From NCBI GenBank assembly GCA_016780825.1, contig JADHLF010000034.1:1-28344 (forward strand): 28,344 bases of DNA. Direction: 5' to 3'. This stretch comes from Planktomarina sp. GTDB lineage: Bacteria; Pseudomonadota; Alphaproteobacteria; Rhodobacterales; Rhodobacteraceae. The translations under genes and the position numbers were made by a program. This document shows positions 15,616-25,039 of the stretch, piece after piece; position 1 is the stretch's first letter, and each line of letters starts with the position of its first letter. Below the pieces are notes generated by a model. That model did no database searches. It was not told the origin of the DNA and saw only the letters and a list, made by a program, of their open reading frames with translations.

Positions 15616-16340
15616 GTGATATGCGCCCCTTTACCCCGCAGGACATGAGCCTGCAGCCGCCTGCCCTGACCCCCGACTATCGCTCCTCGCGACTGCGCGC
15701 GCCCAGCCATAAGCTATTGAGCCTAGAGCAAGGAGCGGGGGAGCTGACCGGCCCGACCTTTGGGCATGATATAATCGGTCCAAACGACAATGATCTGATC
15801 ATCAATTATGCCGCACCGGGTGCCGCGGCCATTGGTGAACAAATCATGGTGCATGGTTATCTGCTGGATGAAGACGCGCGGCCGGTGCCGCAGGCTTTGC
15901 TAGAGTTTTGGCAGGCCAATGCCGGCGGGCGTTATCGTCATAAAAAAGATGGCTACCTGGCGCCTTTGGATCCCAATTTCGGCGGCTGTGGCCGAACGAT
16001 CACCGATGAAACGGGTTATTTTTCCTTCCGCACTGTGCGGCCCGGCCCCTATCCTTGGCCGAATGGTGGCAATGATTGGCGGCCAGCGCATATTCATTTC
16101 AGCTGCTTTGGCCAAGGCTGGGCGCAGCGGTTGATTACGCAGATGTATTTCGAAGGCGACCCGCATATTCCGCTTTGCCCGATCGTTCAAACGATCGCGG
16201 ATCCAAAGGCGATTGAACGATTAACTGCGCGGTTGGATATGGCGCATACGGTTCCAATGGGGTTTCGGGCGTTCCGATTTGACATTGTGTTGCGTGGCCG
16301 CATGTCCACCCTGTTTGAAAATAAGTTGAAGGGGAATTGA
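15612..16340 (+). CDS. pcaH: Protocatechuate 3,4-dioxygenase, beta subunit
   Basis: Iron-bearing subunit of the intradiol ring-cleaving enzyme that opens protocatechuate to 3-carboxy-cis,cis-muconate. All four Fe(III) ligands are visible: Tyr108 (GGRYRHK), Tyr147 (GPYPWPN), His160 and His162 (RPAHIHFSCFG). Their spacing is the same as in the classic Pseudomonas enzyme. The 242 residues are the usual length. It starts with GTG inside the end of pcaC and overlaps pcaG by one base, which implies translational coupling so that the two subunits are made in equal amounts. Confidence 0.96.
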   Translation: MSDMRPFTPQDMSLQPPALTPDYRSSRLRAPSHKLLSLEQGAGELTGPTFGHDIIGPNDNDLIINYAAPGAAAIGEQIMVHGYLLDEDARPVPQALLEFWQANAGGRYRHKKDGYLAPLDPNFGGCGRTITDETGYFSFRTVRPGPYPWPNGGNDWRPAHIHFSCFGQGWAQRLITQMYFEGDPHIPLCPIVQTIADPKAIERLTARLDMAHTVPMGFRAFRFDIVLRGRMSTLFENKLKGN

Positions 16341-16900
16341 TGTCCTGCTCGCAAAGCGCGTCGCAAACCGCCGGCCCCTATGTGCATATCGGCTGCACGC
16401 CCAGGGTTGCGGGCTTGAAAAATATGTATGGTGGCAATGATTTGGGCGCGGATATTTTTCCGCCCAATGTCGCGGGGCGAAAAATAGTCATTTCGGGACA
16501 AATTTTTGACGGTGCCGGTGATCCTGTCCTGGATGCGATGCTTGAGTTTTGGCAGGCCGATGCAAGTGGGCGCTATGGGGCCAATGGCCCCTGTGGCGGC
16601 TGGGCCCGCCGCGCGGTGGATCCTGAGGCGGGCCACTACGAGCTGCACACGACTCTTCCTGCCGCCACAGCTGACGAGGCCGCGCATGTGAAAGTTTGGG
16701 TTGTGGCGCGCGGGATCAACTTGGGGCTGCACACACGCATTTATTTTGAGGATGAGCCACAGGGGCAAGATCCCATTCTGGCAGCGATCAATGAGCCCAG
16801 CCGCCGATCTACTTTGATAGCCGAACGATCGGGGGATGATTCTTACATCTTCAACATTCACCTGCAAGGCGACAAGGAAACGGTATTTTTGAATGTCTGA
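16340..16900 (+). CDS. pcaG: Protocatechuate 3,4-dioxygenase, alpha subunit
   Basis: Structural partner of PcaH. The ATG at 16340 shares its A with the pcaH stop; the TTG three bases earlier is less likely. The 186-residue protein shows the N-terminal SQTAGPYVHIG segment that lines the active site in alpha subunits, VLDAMLEFWQADASGRY, and the AHVKVWVVARGINLGLHTRIYF core. It lacks the paired His iron ligands, as expected for the alpha chain. The next gene begins 8 bases before its stop. Confidence 0.95.
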   Translation: MSCSQSASQTAGPYVHIGCTPRVAGLKNMYGGNDLGADIFPPNVAGRKIVISGQIFDGAGDPVLDAMLEFWQADASGRYGANGPCGGWARRAVDPEAGHYELHTTLPAATADEAAHVKVWVVARGINLGLHTRIYFEDEPQGQDPILAAINEPSRRSTLIAERSGDDSYIFNIHLQGDKETVFLNV

Positions 16901-17735
16901 TATGCACAACAAACCCTGCATTTTGTGCTGCGCCATCACCGGTTCAGTGCCCACAAAAGCCGCCAACCCAGCTGTGCCGATCAGTATTTCTGAGCAGGTC
17001 GAGAGCAGCTTGGCCGCTGTGGAGGCGGGGGCTTCGATTATTCACGCCCATGTCCGCAACGCCGATGAAAGACCAAGCAGCGATCCAGAAAAATTTGCCC
17101 GCCTGCAAGAGGAGCTGCGCCGGCACTGCCCGGAGGTCATCATTCAGTTTTCTACCGGAGGCCGTTCTGGTGCGGGACAAGAGCGTGGCGGAATGTTGCC
17201 CCTGAGACCGGATATGGCCTCTCTGTCGGTTGGATCAAACAATTTTCCCACGCGCGTTTATGAGAATCCGCCAGATTTGGTGGCTTGGCTGGCTAGTGAA
17301 ATGCAAAAATATGAAGTGGTGCCGGAGGTTGAAGCCTTTGATCTTTCGCATATTTTGCAAGCTGTGCGCCTGCATGATGAGGGGAAACTATTCGGCAAGC
17401 TCTATGTGCAATTTGTCATGGGTGTGAAAAACGCGATGCCGGCAGATCGCGCAGTTTTTGATTTCTATGTGGCGCAGATGCAAGCCCGCGCGCCTCAGGC
17501 TGCGTGGTGTGCCGCGGGTATCGGGCCCAATCAATTGGTTGTGAATGAATGGGCCATTGCGGCCGGCGGCCATACCCGCGCTGGGCTTGAAGACAATGTG
17601 CGCCTTGACCGCAGCACCCTGGCCCCCTCGAATGCAGCTTTGATCGCCCGTGCCGCCGACCTTTGCAGCCGTTATGAGCGCCCGGTCGCAAGCCCGGCGC
17701 AAGCGCGCGAAATTCTCGGTTTGCGGGCCGCATGA
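16893..17735 (+). CDS. Beta-keto acid cleavage enzyme (BKACE, DUF849), probable 3-oxoadipate-related step
   Basis: TIM-barrel enzyme of 280 residues. Family members cleave a beta-keto acid with acetyl-CoA into acetoacetate and an acyl-CoA. The zinc site is visible as His51 and His53 (IIHAHVR) and Glu233 in the motif HTRAGLEDN, with the catalytic Arg229 and Asp234 next to it. IIQFSTGGRSG is the usual substrate loop. It overlaps pcaG by 8 bases and pcaB by 4, so it is a full member of the pca operon. The inferred role is to act on 3-oxoadipate, giving succinyl-CoA and acetoacetate and bypassing PcaIJ and PcaF. The substrate is not proven by sequence. Confidence 0.88.
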   Translation: MSDMHNKPCILCCAITGSVPTKAANPAVPISISEQVESSLAAVEAGASIIHAHVRNADERPSSDPEKFARLQEELRRHCPEVIIQFSTGGRSGAGQERGGMLPLRPDMASLSVGSNNFPTRVYENPPDLVAWLASEMQKYEVVPEVEAFDLSHILQAVRLHDEGKLFGKLYVQFVMGVKNAMPADRAVFDFYVAQMQARAPQAAWCAAGIGPNQLVVNEWAIAAGGHTRAGLEDNVRLDRSTLAPSNAALIARAADLCSRYERPVASPAQAREILGLRAA

Positions 17736-18736
17736 CATCGGTATTTGACCATGCCTGGTTGACAGGCGTGTTTGGCGATAGACAGGTCGCGGCGCATCTG
17801 TCGGCTGAGGTGCAATTGGCGCATATGCTGCGTATTGAAGCGGCGCACAGCCGCTCATTGGGCAATGAGGCCGCGGCCCGTGCCATTGAGACCGCCCAGC
17901 TGCGCCCGGAGGATTTGGCAGAGGGCACGGCCAAGGATGGGGTTCCTGTTCCTCAGCTGGTGCGCTGTCTCAAGGCGCAAATTTCACCAGAGCTGCATGG
18001 GGATATTCACCGAGGGCTGACCAGCCAAGACGTGATGGACACGGCTTTTGTTCTGTCTTTGAAGGATATTTTACCTATCTTCCGGCAGGGATTGATCGCG
18101 TTGCAGGCGGATCTGGCGCAGTTGACGCAAGCGCATGGCGCTGCGAGCTTGATGGGGCGCACGCGCATGCAGGCCGCGCTTCCCATAACGGTTGCAGATC
18201 GCATTGCCACTTGGCACATGCCCTTGGAGCGCCATCTTGCGCGGCTCGATGAGGTTTGTGCGCGCGTGCTCTGCGTTCAATGCGGCGGCCCGGTGGGGCT
18301 TGGCGCGGACGGGGCTGCGCTTGCGGCAGCTCTGGGCTTGGCAGAACCGGACAAATGCTGGCACGCCATGCGCGATGGATTTGCCGAATTGGCCAATTGG
18401 CTGTCGCTGGTGTCTGGCAGCTTGGGCAAAATGGGCATGGATATCTCGCTCATGACACAGCAAGGCGTGGATGAGATGCGCTTGCGCGCAGGGGGCTCTT
18501 CCTCGGCCATGCCCCATAAGCAAAACCCAATATTGGCGGAGCTATTGGTCACCCTGGCGCGTTATAATTCTGTTCAGCTTGCCGGGATGCATCAGGCCTT
18601 GATCCACGAGCAAGAACGCTCTGGCGCGGCTTGGGCGCTGGAATGGATGATTTTGCCTGCGATGCTGCACAGCACCGCAAGAGGGCTCAGGGCGGCACAA
18701 GAGTTGCTGGCCCAAGTTGAAACAATCGGCGCTTGA
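17732..18736 (+). CDS. pcaB: 3-carboxy-cis,cis-muconate cycloisomerase
   Basis: Fumarase/argininosuccinate-lyase superfamily enzyme that lactonises 3-carboxy-cis,cis-muconate, the step between PcaHG and PcaC. The superfamily signature GGSSSAMPHKQNPI is present near residue 255, as are HGDIHRGLTSQDVMDTA and GRTRMQAALPITVADR. At 334 residues it lacks the C-terminal domain of the roughly 450-residue Pseudomonas form, a short version that I believe is normal in this group. It is the last gene of the operon, and its stop is 11 bases from the end of convergent hpaD with no terminator between. Confidence 0.92.
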   Translation: MTSVFDHAWLTGVFGDRQVAAHLSAEVQLAHMLRIEAAHSRSLGNEAAARAIETAQLRPEDLAEGTAKDGVPVPQLVRCLKAQISPELHGDIHRGLTSQDVMDTAFVLSLKDILPIFRQGLIALQADLAQLTQAHGAASLMGRTRMQAALPITVADRIATWHMPLERHLARLDEVCARVLCVQCGGPVGLGADGAALAAALGLAEPDKCWHAMRDGFAELANWLSLVSGSLGKMGMDISLMTQQGVDEMRLRAGGSSSAMPHKQNPILAELLVTLARYNSVQLAGMHQALIHEQERSGAAWALEWMILPAMLHSTARGLRAAQELLAQVETIGA

Positions 18737-18747
18737 GCGGGCGGCGC

Positions 18748-19731
18748 TTACGGCGCGATGATGGGCGTGGCGTTCAAGGCGCTGTCGCGCGGCGCAACCT
18801 CCGTGAACTCCGTGCCATGTTCAAACCAGCTTTTTGGCGCCGCCGCACCCCATAGGGTTTGTCGTTGGGGATCTTTGAGGTCCCACTTGATGGGCTCATG
18901 ATCGGGATCCACGGTTTGATAATCGGAGCAATAGATTTCGATGCGATGCCCGTCAGGGTCCAGGATATAAAGGAAAAAGGCGTTTGAAATCCCATGCCGC
19001 CCCGGTCCGCGCTCGATGTTGCTGACATAGCCAGTGGTGGCCATGAGGTCGAGCAGGTCAATGATGTTCAGCGGTGTCGGCACCCAAAATGCGATATGGT
19101 GCATCCTAGGGCCGCGGCCATTGGTGAAGGCCATATCATGCACGCCGCCTTTGCGATGCATCCATGCGGCCCAGAGTTTTCCACTGGCTTCATCCTCCGT
19201 ATATTCGGTCACCCGAAAGCCAATGTCAGTGTAGAACGCCACTGAGGCATCGACATCGGGCGAGAAGCAATTGAAATGATCAATCCTCAAGGGTTTCACG
19301 CCGCGATACAGGGCAAATTTCTGGTGCAAAGAGGGCAGGCGATCCATTTTGTGATAAAATTCTAAAGGAATTCCAATATTATCCGCAGTCAATAAGGTTC
19401 GGCCCTGATAGGGGCGCTCGACCCATTGTGTCGGGCAGCCTTTGGCCCGAAATTCGGCTTCGGCCCGATCCAAATCGGCCTCATCATAGGTCTTAAAGCC
19501 CATGACCTCCACCGTGCCGGGAAGATCGGATTTTTGCAAAATCACGCTGTGATGACCACGCTCTTCCATGGCGCGGAGATAGACATGGCTATGGGTTTCA
19601 TCCGAGACCTGAAGACCAAGAATTTCCGTATAAAATGTCTTTGAGCGCTCTAAATCCGCAACGTTTAGGCAGGCATGGCTGAGGCGGACGGTGTTGAAGC
19701 TTGGGTAAAGATTTGGGCTGGGAACTGGCAT
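18748..19731 (-). CDS. hpaD: 3,4-dihydroxyphenylacetate (homoprotocatechuate) 2,3-dioxygenase
   Basis: Type I extradiol dioxygenase that opens homoprotocatechuate to 5-carboxymethyl-2-hydroxymuconate semialdehyde. The 327-residue protein has two VOC domains. The metal ligands are in the second: His152 (LRIDHFNCF), His211 or 212 (RMHHIAFWV) and Glu265 (GHRIEIYCSDY). The second-sphere His198 (GGVHDM) and Tyr255 are also present. The opening LYPSFNTVRLSHACLNV is typical of the Arthrobacter/Brevibacterium-type enzyme. AAAGGAG precedes the ATG. It follows hpaE by 23 bases in the same operon, and its product is the substrate of HpaE. Confidence 0.94.
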   Translation of the reverse strand: MPVPSPNLYPSFNTVRLSHACLNVADLERSKTFYTEILGLQVSDETHSHVYLRAMEERGHHSVILQKSDLPGTVEVMGFKTYDEADLDRAEAEFRAKGCPTQWVERPYQGRTLLTADNIGIPLEFYHKMDRLPSLHQKFALYRGVKPLRIDHFNCFSPDVDASVAFYTDIGFRVTEYTEDEASGKLWAAWMHRKGGVHDMAFTNGRGPRMHHIAFWVPTPLNIIDLLDLMATTGYVSNIERGPGRHGISNAFFLYILDPDGHRIEIYCSDYQTVDPDHEPIKWDLKDPQRQTLWGAAAPKSWFEHGTEFTEVAPRDSALNATPIIAP

Positions 19732-19754
19732 TTTGGGCTCCTTTAATTCTCAGG

Positions 19755-21263
<1,509 letters not shown>

Positions 21264-21287
21264 CGCAGCTCTCTTTCAACCCTAGAT

Positions 21288-21309
21288 TTTAGGTAACATG
21301 TTAACTAAA
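21288..21309. promoter_or_regulatory. Palindromic operator between hpaE and hpaR
   Basis: A 22-base palindrome centred on AT, TTTAGGTAAC and GTTAACTAAA halves, has a single mismatched pair. It lies 24 bases before hpaE and 73 before hpaR, as expected for a MarR-family repressor such as HpaR acting on both genes. A TAAAAT minus-10-like box for hpaE overlaps its edge on the minus strand. Confidence 0.65.
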
Positions 21310-21382
21310 TGGAGTGTTCTGATTTTTCATTGTGCTGTCAATATTTTTAAATAACATTGCACGGCAATTCATAGGTGCGTCA

Positions 21383-21844
21383 ATGGCCAGAACCAAGCTT
21401 CAGCTTCCCTCGACCAGGCGGTCTTTACCAATTGCCTTGATGCGATCGCGGGAAAAGGTCATGGCGCCGATCCGCGATATGCTGCGAGCGTCTGGTTTGA
21501 CCGAGCAGCAATGGCGGGTGCTGCGCATATTGTCCGAATTTGGCCCGCAGGATTTGACAGAGATTGCGCGGCAGGCCTGTTTGCTGATGCCAAGCCTATC
21601 GCGTATGATCCGCAGCCTGGCAGACAATGGCCTCGTCATCCGAGCGTCAGATGCCAAGGATCGGCGGCGGCAAACGGTGGTTATTTCTCCAGCGGGGCAA
21701 CAGCTTATTGATGACAATTTGGTGCAGGCCACGCAGATTGCCGCAAATTATCGAGATCAGCTTGGCGCCGAGCGCTATGAGCTTTTGTTGGATCTTTTGA
21801 CAGAACTCGAGCAGGGCCCGCCTTTTGGCGTGAGCGCCGCATAA
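21383..21844 (+). CDS. hpaR: Homoprotocatechuate degradation regulator HpaR, MarR family
   Basis: Cytoplasmic winged-helix repressor; in the known family it releases DNA when bound by hydroxyphenylacetates. The ATG at 21383 (MARTKLQLPSTRRSLPIALM) gives 153 residues and has AGGTG upstream; a GTG at 21332 would add 17 residues without family support. The motifs LTEQQWRVLRIL, RQACLLMPSLSRMIRSL (recognition helix) and DAKDRRRQTVVISPAG (wing) are those of HpaR. It is divergent from hpaE, with a palindrome in between. Its stop codon abuts the terminator of the convergent amtB gene. Confidence 0.9.
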   Translation: MARTKLQLPSTRRSLPIALMRSREKVMAPIRDMLRASGLTEQQWRVLRILSEFGPQDLTEIARQACLLMPSLSRMIRSLADNGLVIRASDAKDRRRQTVVISPAGQQLIDDNLVQATQIAANYRDQLGAERYELLLDLLTELEQGPPFGVSAA

Positions 21845-21848
21845 AAAA

Positions 21849-21876
21849 GCCCCCTGAAAGTCACCTGTCAGGGGGC
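21849..21876 (-). terminator. Terminator of glnK-amtB, possibly also of hpaR
   Basis: A 9-bp perfect stem (GCCCCCTGA and complement) with a 10-base loop is followed on the minus strand by six Ts. It lies 20 bases beyond the amtB stop and directly after the hpaR stop. No T run follows on the plus strand, so it serves amtB best. Confidence 0.82.
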
Positions 21877-21896
21877 CATGTATAGTGGGAAAGAAA

Positions 21897-23234
21897 TTAA
21901 CTACCCGAGAATTCTGGGTAGGCTTCCATGCCCAGCTCGCTGCGGTCTAGGCCGGTGATTTCGGCCTCTTCACTGACCCGCAGGCCGAACATCGCTTTGA
22001 GCACCAACCAAACCACGGCGGAGGACACAGTCACAAAGGCCCCGACGATAATGATTGACGTCAATTGAACTGAGAAGCTGGCGGCGCTGTTGGTGAAGCA
22101 AACTGCCAGTGTGCCCCAAATACCTGCGAAGAGGTGCACGGGGATGGCCCCGACCACATCGTCGATCTTAAAGCGATCCAGAAGCGGTACGGCGAAGACC
22201 ACGATGACGCCGCCGACAGCACCGATGAGAGTTGCTGAGACCAGCGAGGGGGTCAGCGGCTCTGCGGTGATGGACACCAAACCCGCCAAGGCTCCGTTCA
22301 GGATCATGGTCAAATCAGGTTTTTTGTACAGGAGTTGAGACAAGATCAGCGCCGCGACCGCACCGGCGGCTGCCGCTGTGTTGGTGTTGGAGAAGATCCG
22401 GCTGATATCAGCCACATTGCCAGATGTGTCCATGTAAAGTTGAGAGCCACCGTTAAAGCCGAACCAGCCGAGCCAAAGGATAAACGTGCCCAAAGTTGCC
22501 AAAGCGAGGTTGGAGCCCGGCATTGGGTTTACTTTACCGTCTTTATACTTGCCCAAACGTGGACCAAGGATGATTGCGCCGGTCAAAGCCGCCCAACCGC
22601 CCACAGAGTGCACCACTGTTGAGCCTGCGAAGTCTTGAAAGCCCATTGCGTCCAAGAAGCCACCGCCCCATTTCCAGCTGGCTTGGATCGGATAGATCAC
22701 GGCCACAAGAACGATGACAAAGGCGAGGAACGGCCAAAGTTTGATTCGTTCGGCCAATGCGCCCGATACAATAGACGCGGTCGCGGCGCAGAACATCAAC
22801 TGGAAGAAGAAATCGGAGCCGACGGAGGCATAGGTCAAATCTGCTTCCACACCTTCGAGCCCAACAGGCTCAAGCGCGGTGACAGAGAAGGCGCCAACCA
22901 CGTTTTGAATGGTCCAGCCATCGCCTGGATACATGAGGTTATATCCCAAAATGTAGAAAAACAGGGATGCCAGAGAGAACAGTGCCATATTTTTGGTCAG
23001 CTGCATCGCCACGTTTTTGCCCCGCACCAAACCGGCTTCTAACATGGCAAAACCAGCGGCCATGAAGAAGACCAAGAACCCTGAGACAAGGAACATAAAT
23101 GTTGTGAAGATAAAGCCGATGTCGGCATTCAGCGGGGTCACATCCGCCTCTTGCGCCGTGGCCAGTTGCGGCACGGCCAGCAGCAAGGCGGCCAAACTTA
23201 CAGTTTCTAATTTACTTGTTAACTCTTTACGCAT
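21897..23234 (-). CDS. amtB: Ammonium transporter
   Basis: Inner-membrane ammonium channel of 445 residues with a cleavable-looking N-terminal signal (LAALLLAVPQLATA) and eleven predicted helices. Family landmarks include MLEAGLVRGKNVAMQLTKNM, the DFAGSTVVHSVGGWAAL segment carrying the conserved Asp and first pore His, LGWFGFNGGS, and the second pore His in VHLFAGIWGTL. The ATG at 23234 shares its A with the glnK stop; a GTG one codon earlier is possible. The coupling to glnK is the standard arrangement, in which the PII protein blocks the channel when nitrogen is plentiful. Its own terminator follows. Confidence 0.96.
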   Translation of the reverse strand: MRKELTSKLETVSLAALLLAVPQLATAQEADVTPLNADIGFIFTTFMFLVSGFLVFFMAAGFAMLEAGLVRGKNVAMQLTKNMALFSLASLFFYILGYNLMYPGDGWTIQNVVGAFSVTALEPVGLEGVEADLTYASVGSDFFFQLMFCAATASIVSGALAERIKLWPFLAFVIVLVAVIYPIQASWKWGGGFLDAMGFQDFAGSTVVHSVGGWAALTGAIILGPRLGKYKDGKVNPMPGSNLALATLGTFILWLGWFGFNGGSQLYMDTSGNVADISRIFSNTNTAAAAGAVAALILSQLLYKKPDLTMILNGALAGLVSITAEPLTPSLVSATLIGAVGGVIVVFAVPLLDRFKIDDVVGAIPVHLFAGIWGTLAVCFTNSAASFSVQLTSIIIVGAFVTVSSAVVWLVLKAMFGLRVSEEAEITGLDRSELGMEAYPEFSGS

Positions 23235-23572
23235 CACAGAGCCTCTTCGTTTGTTTCGCCCGTGCGCACGCGCAGGGCTTGTTCCAGGTCAAGGACGAAA
23301 ACTTTGCCATCACCTATTTTTCCGGTTCGGGCCGCTTTGGTTATCGCCTCCACCACACCCGCCGCAGCCGCATCGGTGACGGCGATCTCAAGTTTGATTT
23401 TGGGAACAAAATTGACTGTGTATTCTGCTCCTCGGTAAGTTTCAGTGTGACCGGATTGAGCGCCGAAGCCTTTGACTTCGCTCACCATCATGCCGCTGAC
23501 ACCGATCTCAGACACCGCTTCGCGCACTTCTTCGAGCTTGAAGGGTTTGATCGTTGCAATAATCAGTTTCAC
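23234..23572 (-). CDS. glnK: Nitrogen regulatory protein PII (GlnK)
   Basis: Small trimeric signal protein that senses ATP/ADP and 2-oxoglutarate and gates AmtB. The 112 residues carry the uridylylation site Tyr51 in the T loop (TYRGAEYTVNFVPK), the ATP-binding B loop TGKIGDGKVFV and the usual start MKLIIATIKPFKLEEVREAV. The order glnK then amtB marks this as the amtB-linked paralogue rather than glnB. The upstream 260 bases probably hold a nitrogen-controlled promoter, but I found neither a convincing sigma-54 site nor an NtrC palindrome. Confidence 0.95.
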   Translation of the reverse strand: MKLIIATIKPFKLEEVREAVSEIGVSGMMVSEVKGFGAQSGHTETYRGAEYTVNFVPKIKLEIAVTDAAAAGVVEAITKAARTGKIGDGKVFVLDLEQALRVRTGETNEEAL

Positions 23573-23834
23573 TCGTCTTCCTTTCGTTCTACCGAATGTG
23601 TGTCTGTGCCTACTCTCAAATTGCTGCAGAGCGGCGTAAACTTTGAGGCCCTCGAAAAAACCACAGATGTCGCGATTTGCCTAAATTATGGGCAATGAGG
23701 CAGATGAGTTTCAAAACATCAGCGCGATTGGTCTGGAGATTGATGGTATTTTCCGCGCAGGACCGGCTCTCTGGTCTTGTCTTTTGGCAAGCCGAGGGCA
23801 CAAACTGGCGCGATAGCGGGCATGGGCATGAAAG

Positions 23835-24974
23835 ATGGATGATGATTCCATGGGGTTGAATAAAGAATTGGAGGGGATGACGGTGGTCTCTCTCGAGCAG
23901 GCCGTGGCGGCGCCCTATTGTGGTTTGTTGCTGGCGGATGCTGGGGCGCGGGTGATTAAGGTTGAACGCCCGGAGGGGGATTTTGCCCGCGGCTATGATG
24001 CTGGCGCAGATGGGCAGAGTGCAATTTTTGCCTGGCTGAACCGTGGCAAGGAATCGATTTGCTTAAACCTAAAAGATCCCGATGATCTTGGGGTGATGCA
24101 CCGTATGCTGGCCAAGGCTGATGTCTTTGTCTCCAACCTTGCGCCTGGAGCCGTGGCGCGTATGGGGCTGAGCGGCGCAGATCTGCGGCGTGACAACCCC
24201 GGTTTGATCACCTGCATGATTTCAGGTTACGGGCAAACGGGTGCGGCGGCGAAAAAGAAGGCCTATGATTTTTTGATCCAAGCCGAAAGTGGTCTGTGTT
24301 CGGTGACTGGCAGCGCAGAAAGCCCGGCGCGTGTGGGCCTGTCATTGACGGATCTTTCGACAGGCTTGACGGCCTTTTCAGCCATTCTGCGCGCCTTGAT
24401 CCAAAGAGGACGCACGGGGCAGGGCATTGATTTGGAAATCTCTATGTTTGATGTGCTGGCCGATTGGATGAATATGCCGCTTTTGGCACATCGGTATATG
24501 GGCGGCGCTCCCGCGCGCTCGGGGTTGAAACATTCCTTCATTGCCCCTTACGGCGCCTTTGAATGTCGTGACGGTGCGCAGGTTTTGATTTCGGTGCAAA
24601 GCAACCGAGAATTTGCGGCGCTGTGCCGCCAGGTCTTGCAGCGCCCGGAGTTGCCCGAAGATCCTAGGTTTTCGGAAAATCCGGAGCGATATGCCCATCG
24701 CGACGCTCTGGATGCCATTGTGGCGGAGTGTTTTGCTCAGGTCACCGCCGCTGAGATGGTGGAGCGGCTGGATGCGGCGCAAATCGCCAATGCGCAACTC
24801 AATTCTGTGGCCGATCTGTCCAAGCATCCTTTTTTGCGCAACAGCGTGGCGCAGATTGGGGATTGTGAGGTTTCTTTGGCCGCCTTGCCGGTGACAAGCC
24901 ATGGCGGACCCGGACAGAAAGTGCCGAATTTAGGCGCGCAGACCGAAGCGCTTCGCGCTGAGTTTGAAGCGTGA
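23835..24974 (+). CDS. CoA-transferase, family III (CaiB/BaiF)
   Basis: Moves CoA between carboxylic acids; cytoplasmic. The 379-residue protein opens with LEGMTVVSLEQAVAAPYCG and GARVIKVERPEGDFAR. It has the catalytic Asp145 in KAYDFLIQAESGL and the typical GYGQTGAAA and RSGLKHSFIAPYGAFE stretches. The substrate is unknown; it groups by eye with dicarboxylate or mesaconate-type transferases, but this is weak. The start at 23835 is the longest reasonable; ATGs at 23850 and 23877 are alternatives. It precedes an aldehyde dehydrogenase by 65 bases on the same strand, which suggests a shared pathway in which an acid is made and activated. Confidence 0.88.
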   Translation: MDDDSMGLNKELEGMTVVSLEQAVAAPYCGLLLADAGARVIKVERPEGDFARGYDAGADGQSAIFAWLNRGKESICLNLKDPDDLGVMHRMLAKADVFVSNLAPGAVARMGLSGADLRRDNPGLITCMISGYGQTGAAAKKKAYDFLIQAESGLCSVTGSAESPARVGLSLTDLSTGLTAFSAILRALIQRGRTGQGIDLEISMFDVLADWMNMPLLAHRYMGGAPARSGLKHSFIAPYGAFECRDGAQVLISVQSNREFAALCRQVLQRPELPEDPRFSENPERYAHRDALDAIVAECFAQVTAAEMVERLDAAQIANAQLNSVADLSKHPFLRNSVAQIGDCEVSLAALPVTSHGGPGQKVPNLGAQTEALRAEFEA

Positions 24975-25039
24975 TTTTGCGTGCAGAAATGGCGCCCCTG
25001 TGAACAATGACCAAAGGTTACAGCTGAAAGCGAAACGTT

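Noticed and set aside
23573..23834. Sigma-54 promoter or NtrC site before glnK
   Set aside because: No GG-N10-GC pair with convincing flanks and no TGCACC/GGTGCA palindrome was found by eye; a 60-residue frame at 23677-23859 also lacks support.
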